Shown here: positions 39,352 through 48,644 of the stretch, piece by piece
Layout of the letters: each line of letters begins with the position of its first letter
Numbering within the stretch: position 1 is the stretch's first letter
From: Martelella sp. HB161492
Lineage (GTDB): Bacteria; Pseudomonadota; Alphaproteobacteria; Rhizobiales; Rhizobiaceae
Assembly: GCF_013184775.1 (NCBI RefSeq)
Contig: NZ_JAATVV010000010.1
Span: 1 to 64,000 of the forward strand
Direction of reading: 5' to 3'
Length of the DNA stretch: 64,000 bases
Translations under genes and position numbers: made by a program
Notes under the pieces: generated by a model
Databases searched by the model: none
What the model was told of the DNA's origin: nothing
Seen by the model: only the letters and a program-made list of their open reading frames with translations

Positions 39352-40617
39352 ATGTCTCAAATGAAGCTCCAAGAACTTAAGAACAAGACCCCGACCGACC
39401 TCTTGACCTTTGCTGAATCGCTTGAGGTCGAGGGCGCCAGCACGATGCGCAAGCAAGAACTCATGTTTGCGATCCTGAAGATGCTCGCTGCCCAGGACGT
39501 CGAGATCATCGGCGAAGGCGTGGTCGAAGTTCTGCAGGATGGCTTCGGTTTTCTGCGTTCTGCCAATGCCAATTATCTTCCGGGTCCGGATGATATCTAT
39601 ATTTCCCCCTCCCAGATCCGCCGCTTCTCGCTGAAGACCGGCGATACGGTAGAAGGGCCGATCCGTGGACCGAAGGAAGGCGAGCGCTATTTCGCCCTTC
39701 TGAAGGTCAACACCATCAATTCCGACGATCCGGAAAAGATCCGCCACAAGGTTCATTTCGACAATCTGACGCCGCTCTATCCGAATGAGCGCTTCAAGAT
39801 GGAGCTCGAAAATCCGACCTCGAAGGATCTGTCGTCGCGCGTCATCGATCTCGTCGCGCCGCTCGGCAAGGGCCAGCGCGGATTGATCGTCGCGCCGCCG
39901 CGTACCGGTAAGACTGTCCTTCTGCAGAATATCGCCCATTCCATCACAGCCAACCATCCGGAATGCTTCCTGATCGTGCTTTTGATCGACGAGCGCCCGG
40001 AAGAAGTGACGGACATGCAGCGTTCGGTGCGTGGCGAAGTGGTTTCGTCAACCTTTGACGAGCCGGCGGCCCGTCACGTTCAGGTCGCGGAAATGGTGAT
40101 CGAGAAAGCCAAGCGTCTGGTCGAACATGGCCGCGATGTCGTGATCCTGCTCGACTCCATCACCCGTCTCGGCCGCGCCTATAACACCGTCGTTCCGTCC
40201 TCCGGCAAGGTTCTGACCGGTGGTGTCGATGCCAATGCACTCCAGCGGCCGAAGCGTTTCTTCGGTGCTGCGCGAAACATCGAGGAAGGCGGATCGCTGA
40301 CCATCATCGCCACGGCCCTGATCGACACCGGCAGCCGCATGGACGAAGTGATCTTTGAAGAATTCAAGGGCACGGGCAACTCGGAAATCGTGCTTGACCG
40401 CAAGGTCGCCGACAAGCGTATCTTCCCGGCCATGGATATTCTCAAATCCGGTACCCGTAAGGAAGATCTGCTGGTACCGCGTCAGGATCTGCAGAAGATC
40501 TTTGTTCTGCGCCGCATTCTGGCGCCGATGGGAACCACGGATGCGATCGAGTTCCTGATCGACAAGCTGAAGCAGACCAAGAGCAATGGCGATTTCTTCG
40601 ACTCGATGAACACCTGA
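39352..40617 (+). CDS. rho: Transcription termination factor Rho
   Basis: A 421-residue hexameric RNA helicase. The N-terminal helix bundle starts [18 protein letters not shown], and the cold-shock-like RNA-binding domain holds DGFGFLRS and [13 protein letters not shown]. The ATPase domain has Walker A PPRTGKT (Lys187), [23 protein letters not shown] and the Q/R-loop region. Length and motifs are standard; there is no insertion. A strong intrinsic terminator follows. Confidence 0.98.
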   Translation: MSQMKLQELKNKTPTDLLTFAESLEVEGASTMRKQELMFAILKMLAAQDVEIIGEGVVEVLQDGFGFLRSANANYLPGPDDIYISPSQIRRFSLKTGDTVEGPIRGPKEGERYFALLKVNTINSDDPEKIRHKVHFDNLTPLYPNERFKMELENPTSKDLSSRVIDLVAPLGKGQRGLIVAPPRTGKTVLLQNIAHSITANHPECFLIVLLIDERPEEVTDMQRSVRGEVVSSTFDEPAARHVQVAEMVIEKAKRLVEHGRDVVILLDSITRLGRAYNTVVPSSGKVLTGGVDANALQRPKRFFGAARNIEEGGSLTIIATALIDTGSRMDEVIFEEFKGTGNSEIVLDRKVADKRIFPAMDILKSGTRKEDLLVPRQDLQKIFVLRRILAPMGTTDAIEFLIDKLKQTKSNGDFFDSMNT

Positions 40618-40643
40618 TCGCGGCTCAGATGAATGGCATTATG

Positions 40644-40674
40644 GCGGCCGGTGTCTCTGACACGGGCCGCTTTT
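40644..40674 (+). terminator. rho terminator
   Basis: The stem GCGGCC-GTGTC paired with GACAC-GGCCGC (one G-G mismatch) has loop TCT and is followed by TTTTG, 26 bases after the rho stop. Confidence 0.9.
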
Positions 40675-40724
40675 GCATTTTGCTGCAATGCAACATAGTC
40701 AATGAAATATTAACGGAGCGGTTC

Positions 40725-42044
40725 ATGTCCAGCGGCAGTGATACAATCTACGCGCTATCGAGCGGAGGTTTGCCTTCGGGTGTTGCCGTGATCAGGCTAT
40801 CGGGACCCGCCGCCTTTGCGGCATGTACCATCATTGCCGGAAGTGTGCCGTCGCCGCGTTTTGCCAGGCTGATGAAACTGGTTGATGGGGAAGGGGGGAC
40901 CATCGACCAGGCTTTGGTGCTTTCCTTTCCGGGGCCGGCATCGTTTACCGGTGAAGATTGCGTCGAGTTTCATCTTCATGGCGGGCGTGCCGTCGTCAAC
41001 CACATGCTGGAATGCCTCTCTGCATTGCCAGATCTGCGCCATGCCGAAGCAGGCGAATTTACCCGCCGGGCATTCGAGAATGGCAAGATCGACCTGGTCG
41101 AGGCGGAAGGCCTTTCGGACATGATCGCCGCCGAAACTGAAATGCAGCGGCGGCTGGCGCTCGAACAGGCCGAGGGTCATCATTCAACCCTCTATAATGG
41201 CTGGGCAGAGCGATTGATCCATGCCCGCGCCATGATCGAGGCTGAGCTTGATTTCGCCGATGAGGATGATGTGCCGGGTTCGGTCACGGCCGAAATCTGG
41301 AAGGATGTTGAAGCGCTTGCCGGAGAGCTTGGTCATCACCTTGACGGCAGCCGGATCGGCGCGATTGTCCGCGATGGCTTCAAGGTGGTCCTGACAGGGG
41401 CGCCAAATGCCGGGAAATCAAGTCTTCTCAATGCCTTGGCCAAGCGCGATATTGCCATTGTCACCGATATTGCTGGCACGACGCGGGATAGTATTGAGGT
41501 CAGTCTCGATATTGGCGGCTATGCTGTCCGGCTTTACGATACGGCGGGCCTGCGCGAGACCGATGATATTGTCGAGCGTGAAGGGGTGAGACGGGCGGAA
41601 GCTCTGCGTGACAGTGCGGATCTCGTTCTGGCTCTCGTTGCGGCTGATCAGCCTGAGGCCGTGGCTGCGGCCGGCGAAGGCATTTTGCAGATCCTCACCA
41701 AATCCGATCTGGCCGGTGGAACCGAGCGGGCGGCGGATTTTGACCTGACAATTTCGGTCCGGCGGGGCGATGGGCTGGAGCAGCTTGTCGAGCTGATCGC
41801 TCAGCGCCTTGAAAACGTCGTCTCGGGCAGCAATCTCTCGGTTCCTGTGCGTCAGCGGCAGATCGATTGTCTGCGGCAGGCCGGCAGTCATATTGATGAA
41901 GCACTGGCCTTGCGGCATCATTCGCCGGAAATACCGGCCGAAGCCTTGCGCAGGGCGGCCGATTCCCTGGGCCGTATTACCGGACGGGTCGATGTCGAAG
42001 ATCTTCTTGATGTGATATTTTCGAGTTTCTGCATCGGCAAGTAA
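40725..42044 (+). CDS. mnmE: tRNA modification GTPase MnmE
   Basis: A 439-residue GTPase that with MnmG makes the cmnm5 modification at U34 of certain tRNAs. The N-terminal folate-binding domain (TIYALSSGGLPSGVAVIRLSGP), the G domain with G1 GAPNAGKSS (Lys231), G3 DTAGLRET and G4-like TKSD, and the C-terminal FCIGK with its conserved Cys are present. The start at ATG 40725 follows ACGGAGCGG. A perfect parS site lies 9 bases after the stop. Confidence 0.96.
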   Translation: MSSGSDTIYALSSGGLPSGVAVIRLSGPAAFAACTIIAGSVPSPRFARLMKLVDGEGGTIDQALVLSFPGPASFTGEDCVEFHLHGGRAVVNHMLECLSALPDLRHAEAGEFTRRAFENGKIDLVEAEGLSDMIAAETEMQRRLALEQAEGHHSTLYNGWAERLIHARAMIEAELDFADEDDVPGSVTAEIWKDVEALAGELGHHLDGSRIGAIVRDGFKVVLTGAPNAGKSSLLNALAKRDIAIVTDIAGTTRDSIEVSLDIGGYAVRLYDTAGLRETDDIVEREGVRRAEALRDSADLVLALVAADQPEAVAAAGEGILQILTKSDLAGGTERAADFDLTISVRRGDGLEQLVELIAQRLENVVSGSNLSVPVRQRQIDCLRQAGSHIDEALALRHHSPEIPAEALRRAADSLGRITGRVDVEDLLDVIFSSFCIGK

Positions 42045-42052
42045 CGCTTGAG

Positions 42053-42068
42053 TGTTTCACGTGAAACA
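42053..42068. promoter_or_regulatory. parS centromere-like site
   Basis: TGTTTCACGTGAAACA, a perfect 16-bp palindrome identical to the canonical ParB-binding site, in the mnmE-mnmG intergenic region. Confidence 0.92.
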
Positions 42069-42181
42069 TCCTTGACTTGAGGCCTTTGAAACGGCACAAA
42101 CAGCCAGAACCGTAAATGGGGTCAATGCATCCGGCGCGTTAAGACAATGGCGCTGTAGAAGCGAGACCCTCGGAGCATTTC

Positions 42182-44038
42182 ATGGACGCAATGAAGTTTG
42201 ATGTCATCGTCATTGGCGGTGGTCATGCCGGGTGTGAAGCCGCAAGCATGGCGGCAAGGGCAGGGGCAAGAACCGCCCTGATAACGCATAAGGCCGAGAC
42301 AATCGGTGTCATGTCCTGCAATCCGGCGATCGGTGGCCTGGGAAAAGGCCATCTGGTGCGCGAAATCGATGCGCTGGATGGCCTGATGGGCCGGGTCGCG
42401 GATGCGGCGGCCATCCAATATCGCATGCTGAACCGCCGCAAGGGACCGGCGGTGCGGGGCCCGAGAACCCAGGCCGATCGCAAGCTCTACCGCCTTGCCA
42501 TGCAGGCCGAACTGGCCGAAATCGCCAATCTGACGATCATTGAAGGCGATGTCTTTGATATCGCTTTCGCTGGTGGACGGGTCGAAGCTGTGACAACAGC
42601 GGATGGCCGGCGGTTCGCCTGCGGCGCCGCCGTCTTGACAACCGGGACATTTCTGCGCGGTCTGATCCATATTGGCGACAAGAAAATCCCGGCCGGTCGG
42701 GTAGGGGAGGCGCCTTCGGTCGGCCTGTCGACAACGCTTGGCCGGGCGGGACTGACACTCGGGCGGCTGAAAACGGGGACGCCTGCGCGTCTCGACGGCA
42801 AGACGATTGACTGGGCATCACTTGAAAGCCAGGAGGCAGATCGCGACCCGGTCCCGTTTTCCTTCATGACGGAAACGATCGCTAATCGGCAGATAGCCTG
42901 TGGCGTGACCCGGACGACGCCGGAGACGCACCGGATCATTCGCGACAATATCGGACTGTCAGCGATGTATTCCGGGCAGATTGAAGGCGTCGGGCCGCGC
43001 TATTGTCCGTCGATCGAAGACAAGATCATGCGTTTTGGTGATCGGGACGGGCATCAGATCTTCCTCGAGCCTGAAGGCCTTGACGATGACACGGTATATC
43101 CCAACGGGATCTCGACATCGCTGCCGGAATGGGTCCAGGACGCCTATATCCATTCGATCCCGGGGCTTGAGCGGGTTTCGATCCTGCAGCCTGGCTATGC
43201 GATCGAATATGATCATGTCGACCCGAGGGAGCTTACCGCAGGTCTCGAGCTGAAAAAACTGCCGGGGCTGTTTCTCGCCGGTCAGATCAATGGAACGACC
43301 GGTTATGAGGAGGCTGGTGCGCAGGGACTGGTGGCAGGCCTCAATGCGGCGCGGCTTTGCGGCGGGCTTCCGGCCTTCCATTTTTCCCGAACCGATTCCT
43401 ATATCGGCGTGATGATTGACGATCTCACCAGCCGGGGCGTTGCCGAACCCTATCGCATGTTTACATCACGGGCCGAATACCGTCTGACGCTCAGGGCCGA
43501 TAATGCGGATATGCGGCTGACCCCTCTGGGGATCGAACTTGGCGTGGTCGGGACGGATCGGGCACGGAAATTTGCAGCCCATGCAGATGCATTCGGCCGC
43601 GCCTGCGCGTTGCTGAAGTCGCTTTCTCTGACACCGAGTGAAGCCGTCAATCATGGCCTGAAACTCAACCAGGATGGCCAGCGACGGACGGCCTTCGATC
43701 TTCTGTCCTATCCGGATCAGGAGCTTGCTTCGCTTGCAGCAATATGGCCGGAGCTTGCCGCGATCAACGGCAAAGTCGGCGAAGCTGTCGAGATCGAAGC
43801 GGCCTATGCCGTTTATCTTGACCGCCAGTCCGCTGACATCGCTCAGGTTCAGAAGGATGAAGGGCGGCTTATTCCTGCGGATTTTGACTATTCGGCCTTG
43901 TCGGGCCTCTCCAACGAGCTCAAGATCAAGCTTCAGGCGGCGCGTCCGGACAATATTGCCCAGGCCAGCCGGGTGGATGGCATGACACCGGCAGCCCTGT
44001 CGCTGCTGATTGTGAGATTGAAATTGCAGGCTGCATGA
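42182..44038 (+). CDS. mnmG: tRNA uridine-5-carboxymethylaminomethyl synthesis enzyme MnmG
   Basis: A 618-residue FAD enzyme, the partner of MnmE (and named GidA in older literature). The FAD-binding Rossmann motif is [14 protein letters not shown] (Gly12-Gly17). The family motifs [38 protein letters not shown] and the second nucleotide motif [16 protein letters not shown] are intact. The start is ATG 42182. The stop overlaps the rsmG start (ATGATG). Confidence 0.97.
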   Translation: MDAMKFDVIVIGGGHAGCEAASMAARAGARTALITHKAETIGVMSCNPAIGGLGKGHLVREIDALDGLMGRVADAAAIQYRMLNRRKGPAVRGPRTQADRKLYRLAMQAELAEIANLTIIEGDVFDIAFAGGRVEAVTTADGRRFACGAAVLTTGTFLRGLIHIGDKKIPAGRVGEAPSVGLSTTLGRAGLTLGRLKTGTPARLDGKTIDWASLESQEADRDPVPFSFMTETIANRQIACGVTRTTPETHRIIRDNIGLSAMYSGQIEGVGPRYCPSIEDKIMRFGDRDGHQIFLEPEGLDDDTVYPNGISTSLPEWVQDAYIHSIPGLERVSILQPGYAIEYDHVDPRELTAGLELKKLPGLFLAGQINGTTGYEEAGAQGLVAGLNAARLCGGLPAFHFSRTDSYIGVMIDDLTSRGVAEPYRMFTSRAEYRLTLRADNADMRLTPLGIELGVVGTDRARKFAAHADAFGRACALLKSLSLTPSEAVNHGLKLNQDGQRRTAFDLLSYPDQELASLAAIWPELAAINGKVGEAVEIEAAYAVYLDRQSADIAQVQKDEGRLIPADFDYSALSGLSNELKIKLQAARPDNIAQASRVDGMTPAALSLLIVRLKLQAA

Positions 44039-44661
44039 TGGCACCGTTGAAACTGAATGGTCAGAGTGTTTCACGTGAAACACAGGACCGCCTCGAACAT
44101 TTCGTCGCGCATTTCGAAAAATGGGCCAAGGCCATCAATCTCGTTGCGCCGTCAACAAAAACACAGATCTGGGACCGCCATGTCGCTGACAGTGCTCAGA
44201 TCTTTCAGCTCAATCCTGGTCCGTATCAGTGGATCGATATTGGCTCCGGTGGCGGCTTTCCCGGCATGATCACGGCCATTCTCCTGGCAGAAGCAGGGGA
44301 GGGCTGGGTCCATCTCGTCGAAAGCAACAACAAGAAGGCGTCGTTTTTGCGCACGGCCATCCGTGAGACCGGTGCGCGCGCCTCTGTCCATGCAATCCGT
44401 GCAGAAGCAGCGCCTGCAATCATCGACAAGATCGACTACATGTCTGCCCGGGCCCTGGCATCACTCGATGAACTCTTCGGTTTTGCCGAGCCTTTTGCAC
44501 AAAAGCAGGAAAAATTCCGCTGCTATTTCCATAAAGGCCGGGATTATCAGAGCGAGATCGACAAAGCGCGTGGCCAATGGCAATTCGATTTGATACAACA
44601 TCAAAGTAGGGTTGAACCCGGCTCTGTGGTTCTAGAAGTCAGCAATCTCCGGCATATTTAG
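44035..44661 (+). CDS. rsmG: 16S rRNA (guanine(527)-N7)-methyltransferase RsmG
   Basis: A 208-residue SAM-dependent methyltransferase (older name GidB). The SAM motif is [11 protein letters not shown] and the substrate loop is [14 protein letters not shown]. The start overlaps the mnmG stop by 4 bases, so it is coupled. A perfect parS site is embedded in codons for VSRET near the N-terminus (44067-44082). That protein motif is forced by the DNA site, as in other alphaproteobacteria. Confidence 0.95.
   Translation: MMAPLKLNGQSVSRETQDRLEHFVAHFEKWAKAINLVAPSTKTQIWDRHVADSAQIFQLNPGPYQWIDIGSGGGFPGMITAILLAEAGEGWVHLVESNNKKASFLRTAIRETGARASVHAIRAEAAPAIIDKIDYMSARALASLDELFGFAEPFAQKQEKFRCYFHKGRDYQSEIDKARGQWQFDLIQHQSRVEPGSVVLEVSNLRHI
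44067..44082. promoter_or_regulatory. parS site inside rsmG
   Basis: A second perfect TGTTTCACGTGAAACA, 2.0 kb from the first and 0.6 kb before parA. It is read through as codons of rsmG. Confidence 0.9.
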
Positions 44662-44688
44662 AGCCGGCCAGGCGGGCGGATTTCAAGT

Positions 44689-45480
44689 ATGGTTAACAAA
44701 ACGCGTATCATTACGGTTGCCAACCAGAAGGGCGGCGTCGGAAAGACGACAACGGCCATCAATCTGGCCACGGCCCTGGCGGCAATCGGCGAAAAGGTTC
44801 TGATTGTCGATCTTGACCCGCAGGGCAATGCGTCGACCGGTCTTGGCATCGATCGCGATCAGCGTCGGCTGTCGGCCTATGATGTTCTGATGGGAGACAG
44901 GCCGGCCGTTGACTGTGCGGTTCCGACGGCTGTTCCAAATCTCGACCTGATCCCTTCGACGCTCGATCTTCTCGGCTTCGAGATGGAAATCTCCCAGGAT
45001 CCGCGCCGGGTTTTCCGGCTTCGTGATGCGCTGACAGCGCCTGATATGGCCCGGTATCGTTACGTGTTTTGCGACTGCCCGCCATCCTTCAATCTGCTCA
45101 CCATGAACGCCATGGCTGCCGCTGCCTCTATTCTAGTGCCGCTTCAGTGTGAGTTTTTTGCGCTTGAAGGCTTGAGCCAACTGCTTGATACGGTTTCGCA
45201 AATCCGTAATTCAGTGAATCCTGGGCTGGAGATTCAGGGCGTGGTGCTGACCATGTTTGACTCGCGCAACAATCTGGCTCAGCAGGTGGTCAGTGATGTG
45301 CGCGACTATATGGGCGACAAGGTCTATCGGACGCTCATTCCGCGCAATGTCCGGGTCTCGGAAGCGCCGTCCTTTGGCAAACCGGTCATCCTCTATGATC
45401 TGAAATGCCAGGGCAGTCAGGCCTATATCCAGCTGGCATCGGAGATCATTCAGCGTGAGCGTGCGCTGGCTGCTGCCTAA
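44689..45480 (+). CDS. parA: Chromosome partitioning ATPase ParA (Soj)
   Basis: A 263-residue Walker-type ATPase that moves ParB-parS complexes over the nucleoid. The deviant Walker A is KGGVGKTT with signature Lys14 and Lys19. Walker A' is VLIVDLDPQGNAST and Walker B is FCDCPPS. The length is that of chromosomal ParA, without the N-terminal regulatory domain of plasmid ParA. It is followed by parB after 47 bases. Confidence 0.97.
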   Translation: MVNKTRIITVANQKGGVGKTTTAINLATALAAIGEKVLIVDLDPQGNASTGLGIDRDQRRLSAYDVLMGDRPAVDCAVPTAVPNLDLIPSTLDLLGFEMEISQDPRRVFRLRDALTAPDMARYRYVFCDCPPSFNLLTMNAMAAAASILVPLQCEFFALEGLSQLLDTVSQIRNSVNPGLEIQGVVLTMFDSRNNLAQQVVSDVRDYMGDKVYRTLIPRNVRVSEAPSFGKPVILYDLKCQGSQAYIQLASEIIQRERALAAA

Positions 45481-45527
45481 ATTGCCAATGAGCGGAGCCT
45501 CCTGAGGCTTCGCCTGCATGAGAGTGG

Positions 45528-46424
45528 ATGAAGATCATGAATGATGAAACCTCCAAGCGCCGTCTCGGGCGCGGTCTTGCCGCCCTGATCGGCGATATCG
45601 AAAAGCCGCAGACCACGGTGTCAGAAACACCGGTCATCCATCCGGATCGGCAGGTTCCCATCGAATTCGTGACCCGCAATCCCCGCAATCCGCGGCGATA
45701 TTTCGAGGAGGAGGAACTGCGCGATCTTGCTGCCTCCATCCGCCAGCATGGGATTGTCCAGCCCGTTGTTGTTCGCACCATCGCCGAGCAGCGTTATGAA
45801 ATCATTGCCGGCGAACGTCGCTGGCGGGCGGCCCAGCTTTCCGGTCTGGCGGAAATTCCGGTTCTGATCCGCGACGTTGACGACCGGACCGCGCTCGAGA
45901 TCGCCATTGTCGAAAATGTCCAGCGCGCTGACCTCAATCCGCTGGAAGAGGCAAATGGTTACGAGGCGCTGATGGCCGAGCACGGCTATACGCAGAACGA
46001 TCTTGGTGAGATCATCGGCAAAAGCCGCAGCCATGTCGCCAACAGCCTTCGGCTTCTGAAATTGCCGGAAGGGGTACGTGATCTGCTGTCGAGCGGGGCG
46101 CTGTCGGCCGGCCATGCCCGGGCATTGATCTCGACGCCCGATCCGCTGTCGCTGGCGCGTATCATTGTCGACAAGGGGCTTTCGGTGCGCGATACCGAGA
46201 AGCTTGCCCAGCGGGCGATCGAAGGCGGGGAGGGGCGTCGCAGCTCATCGTCTGCCGTGGAAAAGGATGCCGACACACTGGCGCTGGAGCGATCGCTCGG
46301 GGATATTCTCGGTCTGACGGTCACCATCGACCACAAGGCAAATGGCGGTCAGATCAAGATCGCCTATCGCACGCTCGACCAGCTGGATGATATCTGCCAT
46401 CGGCTTGAACGCCGTCCGGGGTGA
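45528..46424 (+). CDS. parB: Chromosome partitioning protein ParB (Spo0J)
   Basis: A 298-residue CTP-dependent DNA clamp that loads at parS. The N-terminal tail KRRLGRGLAALIGD interacts with ParA, the CTP-binding motif is GERRWRAAQLSG, and the helix-turn-helix is LGEIIGKSRSHVANSLRLLKLP. A C-terminal dimerisation domain with ILGLTVTIDHKANGGQIKI follows. ATG 45528 is used; ATG 45537 (MNDETSKRR) is equally plausible. It is convergent with holA across an A/T-rich gap. Confidence 0.96.
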   Translation: MKIMNDETSKRRLGRGLAALIGDIEKPQTTVSETPVIHPDRQVPIEFVTRNPRNPRRYFEEEELRDLAASIRQHGIVQPVVVRTIAEQRYEIIAGERRWRAAQLSGLAEIPVLIRDVDDRTALEIAIVENVQRADLNPLEEANGYEALMAEHGYTQNDLGEIIGKSRSHVANSLRLLKLPEGVRDLLSSGALSAGHARALISTPDPLSLARIIVDKGLSVRDTEKLAQRAIEGGEGRRSSSSAVEKDADTLALERSLGDILGLTVTIDHKANGGQIKIAYRTLDQLDDICHRLERRPG

Positions 46425-46518
46425 TTTCCGGTTCGCAAATTCTGGGTCTTCCGCTGGCACCGGCGGCTGGGCGCGGCTTGTCACGGCGATAGCGATTTTG
46501 CGCAGAAACGGCGTCTAT

Positions 46519-46551
46519 TTGTATCATAACAAAATATTATGATACAATTTT
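46519..46551. terminator. A/T-rich palindrome between parB and holA
   Basis: A perfect 11-bp stem TTGTATCATAA / TTATGATACAA with a 7-base loop, followed by TTTTAAATATT. The segment 46515-46570 is strikingly A/T-rich for this genome. It may terminate both convergent genes or be a protein-binding palindrome. Confidence 0.6.
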
Positions 46552-46570
46552 AAATATTATTTACAGTATA

Positions 46571-47617
46571 TTAGCGGCGCCTTGCGGCGCGTGCAGTTTT
46601 CAGTGTGGTGGCAAGCAGGCTCTGCATGACGATGCTGTCTTCAAGCTGCGGATATTGCCTGCTGCGCAGGACGGCAGCCTGTAACAGTGACAGTTCCTGC
46701 TTCAGCGCGGCTGAATTCCAGCGTGAGAGCGCGGCCTCGACCAGCGGCTTGCGCCGGAAAAAGATGCCGCGTCCATGGCTCTGCATCACGCTTGAAACCG
46801 GGCTGCCATTGCTTTCCATATCGGCACGCATGAGATCGAGCTGCTGAAACTGCCGCAGGCAGCCGTTCAGCACGAGAAAGAGCGGCGTCTTCGACTGGGT
46901 GATCTTCGCCATAGCGCGCTTCAGCTGCGCTGGATCGCCGGAAAGAACCGCATCAACCGCCTCGTCGGCGGAGATCGTGCTGGCATCGCCGATGATCTCG
47001 CGGACCTGTGCTTCATCGATGAGGTCCATGCCACGGGCGTAGAGCATGAGCTTTTCGATTTCGTTGCGACTGGCCAGCCGGTCGCCGCCAATGAGGGTCA
47101 GCAGCAATTGCCGCGCTGCAGGCGTCATCCGCAGTCCGGCGGTTGCGAGTTCGGTATCGATCAGCTGGTTCAAGGCGCGCGCGTCGTCGCTGTAGCAGGG
47201 AATGGCGGCGACGGCGCCGCTTCGCTCTGCAGCCTTGCGCAGGGCGGTTCCCTTGCGCAATTCGCCTGCTTCGATAATCAGGAAGGCGCTCTCCGGCGGT
47301 GCCTCGCTCAGGATCGACACGGCATCGGCGAGTGGCTTTTCCGAACCGCCACCGCGGATCCAGACAAGGCGCGAACCGCCGAACAGCCCGATCGCATTCA
47401 TTTCATCGAGGATCCGGCCTGCTCCGGTATCAAGATCGGCGGTCTCCAGCTTCATGACGGAAAACGGATCGGCAAGGTCGACGCCGGTCTGATCGGCAAT
47501 CAGGGCCGCGCGTTCGCTCACAAGCCCGCGATCGGGACCATAGACGAGAAACAGCCGATATCGACCGGCCTCGCGGCGGACGAAATTGTCGAACTGGTGT
47601 GATTTTATCTCGGTCAT
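46571..47617 (-). CDS. holA: DNA polymerase III delta subunit
   Basis: A 348-residue clamp-loader subunit that opens the beta sliding clamp. The N-terminus FRLFLVYGPDRGLVSERA-like segment, RLVWIRGGGSEKPL, and the C-terminal collar region (about residues 210-340) match alphaproteobacterial HolA. The start at ATG 47617 (MTEIKSHQF) is preceded by AGGGACGAG; 21 residues of the longer frame are rejected. It is last of leuS-lptE-holA, but a RIME-like element and hairpins separate it from lptE, so it may have its own promoter. Confidence 0.93.
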   Translation of the reverse strand: MTEIKSHQFDNFVRREAGRYRLFLVYGPDRGLVSERAALIADQTGVDLADPFSVMKLETADLDTGAGRILDEMNAIGLFGGSRLVWIRGGGSEKPLADAVSILSEAPPESAFLIIEAGELRKGTALRKAAERSGAVAAIPCYSDDARALNQLIDTELATAGLRMTPAARQLLLTLIGGDRLASRNEIEKLMLYARGMDLIDEAQVREIIGDASTISADEAVDAVLSGDPAQLKRAMAKITQSKTPLFLVLNGCLRQFQQLDLMRADMESNGSPVSSVMQSHGRGIFFRRKPLVEAALSRWNSAALKQELSLLQAAVLRSRQYPQLEDSIVMQSLLATTLKTARAARRR

Positions 47618-47789
47618 CGCTCGTCCCTGTTGTCCTGCCGGCTCTGGGACAGGAGGATGATCGCTCTTTTGGAGCCGCAATGGCTCCTGATGTGATCGGC
47701 CCGACGATACTCCTTTAGCCTTAAGCGGCCAAATGGCTGAGGCTTTCTATCCACATATGAGCGTGCCGGAGCGGCAGACTGACAAAAGC
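47618..47789. other. Region upstream of holA
   Basis: No gene. A small hairpin GGAGCC-GCAAT-GGCTCC (47671-47687) sits about 55 bases before the holA start, on the leader side. The rest may hold a holA promoter. Confidence 0.4.
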
Positions 47790-47809
47790 GGCAGATCCCA
47801 AGATCTGCC
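47780..47809 (-). terminator. Leftward terminator at the outer end of repeat copy C
   Basis: The stem GGCAGATC / GATCTGCC (47790-47809) is followed on the minus strand by GCTTTTG. It lies downstream of lptE and beyond the repeat element. The same stem occurs at 47991-48016 with a different loop. Confidence 0.65.
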
Positions 47810-47990
47810 CGCAGGCTGCTGACAAAGCTTGCGCTTTTCGCTGACGTTATGCCTGTGCTTGTCACAGGCATCCAGCCGACGCGCGTCCGCGCGGCGAAAG
47901 ACAATAGTCGTCCGGTGTCGTGAAGAGCCTGGATCCCCGTGACGAGCTCGGGGATGACGAGAGATGCCACCACCCGAAACGGACATTCTG
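47810..47990. repeat. RIME-like palindromic intergenic element, copy C
   Basis: A 181-bp member of the family. The left end is CAGGCTGCTGACAAA; the right end is shortened to ACATTCTG. Inner hairpins are ATGCCTGTG/CACAGGCAT (47848-47870) and ATCCCCGTG/CTCGGGGAT (47933-47955). It lies inside the leuS-lptE-holA gene run, between lptE and holA. Confidence 0.82.
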
Positions 47991-48016
47991 AGGGGCAGAT
48001 CGTCAGATCTGCCCCT
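47991..48016. other. Stem-loop at the inner end of copy C
   Basis: A perfect 11-bp stem AGGGGCAGATC / GATCTGCCCCT with loop GTCA, 31 bases after the lptE stop (leftward). No U-tract follows on either strand. The stem repeats that at 47790-47809 (loop CCAA). Confidence 0.65.
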
Positions 48017-48047
48017 GAAATCCGGGTCGAATGGCTGTCGCGGGGCG

Positions 48048-48644
48048 TCAGTTGGCCGGGGCTGCCGCAGATGCAGGTGGCGGCAGCACGCCTGCCGCGG
48101 GCTGTGCCGCGGCTTCCTTGGTGAGCGCAATTGCAAGATCAGCATTGATCAGCTCGGCGACGTCCTTTGCCGCACGATTTTCAGCATCGCGGATTGCGCG
48201 CAGCTTGGCATATTCCTGCGACGGGAAGTCGAGCAATGCGATCGATCTGCGCGTACCGGAGGTCAAGAGCTTGTTGTCGGAAACGCGGCGCATCGCATAA
48301 TTGGCGACCACAATCGTTCGGCCGGCATCAGCCGTATCGGAATTGTCCTCCACCAGCACGTCCGACGTCGCTGCATAGGCACTGACGTCGACACGGTAGA
48401 GCGGATTGGCGCTTTCGCCCTTGCCGCGACCGCTCAGAAAGATCAGCTGGTTCTCCACCTGTTGCGCCACGCGTGTTGTCGGCGTGTTGTAGGCGATTGC
48501 AGCCATGTTTTCGCTGAGCGCCTTGCCCTGGCTTCCGCCGTAAAGCGGGCGCACCTGGCAGGCCGAAAGGCCGGCAGCGGCACCAAGAAGAACCAGGGAG
48601 ATAAGGCTGGTACGGGCAGTTCGGGCAAAGCGGTCAGACAACAA
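48048..48644 (-). CDS. lptE: LPS-assembly lipoprotein LptE
   Basis: A 198-residue outer-membrane lipoprotein that plugs LptD for lipopolysaccharide export. The signal peptide ends in lipobox LSAC (Cys29). The mature start CQVRPLYGG is the signature of alphaproteobacterial LptE. The tail is Ala/Pro-rich. No ATG is available: the start is TTG 48644 (or TTG 48641), overlapping the end of leuS by 11 bases, so translation is probably coupled. Its position between leuS and holA matches that of LptE in most proteobacteria. Confidence 0.9.
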   Translation of the reverse strand: MLSDRFARTARTSLISLVLLGAAAGLSACQVRPLYGGSQGKALSENMAAIAYNTPTTRVAQQVENQLIFLSGRGKGESANPLYRVDVSAYAATSDVLVEDNSDTADAGRTIVVANYAMRRVSDNKLLTSGTRRSIALLDFPSQEYAKLRAIRDAENRAAKDVAELINADLAIALTKEAAAQPAAGVLPPPASAAAPAN

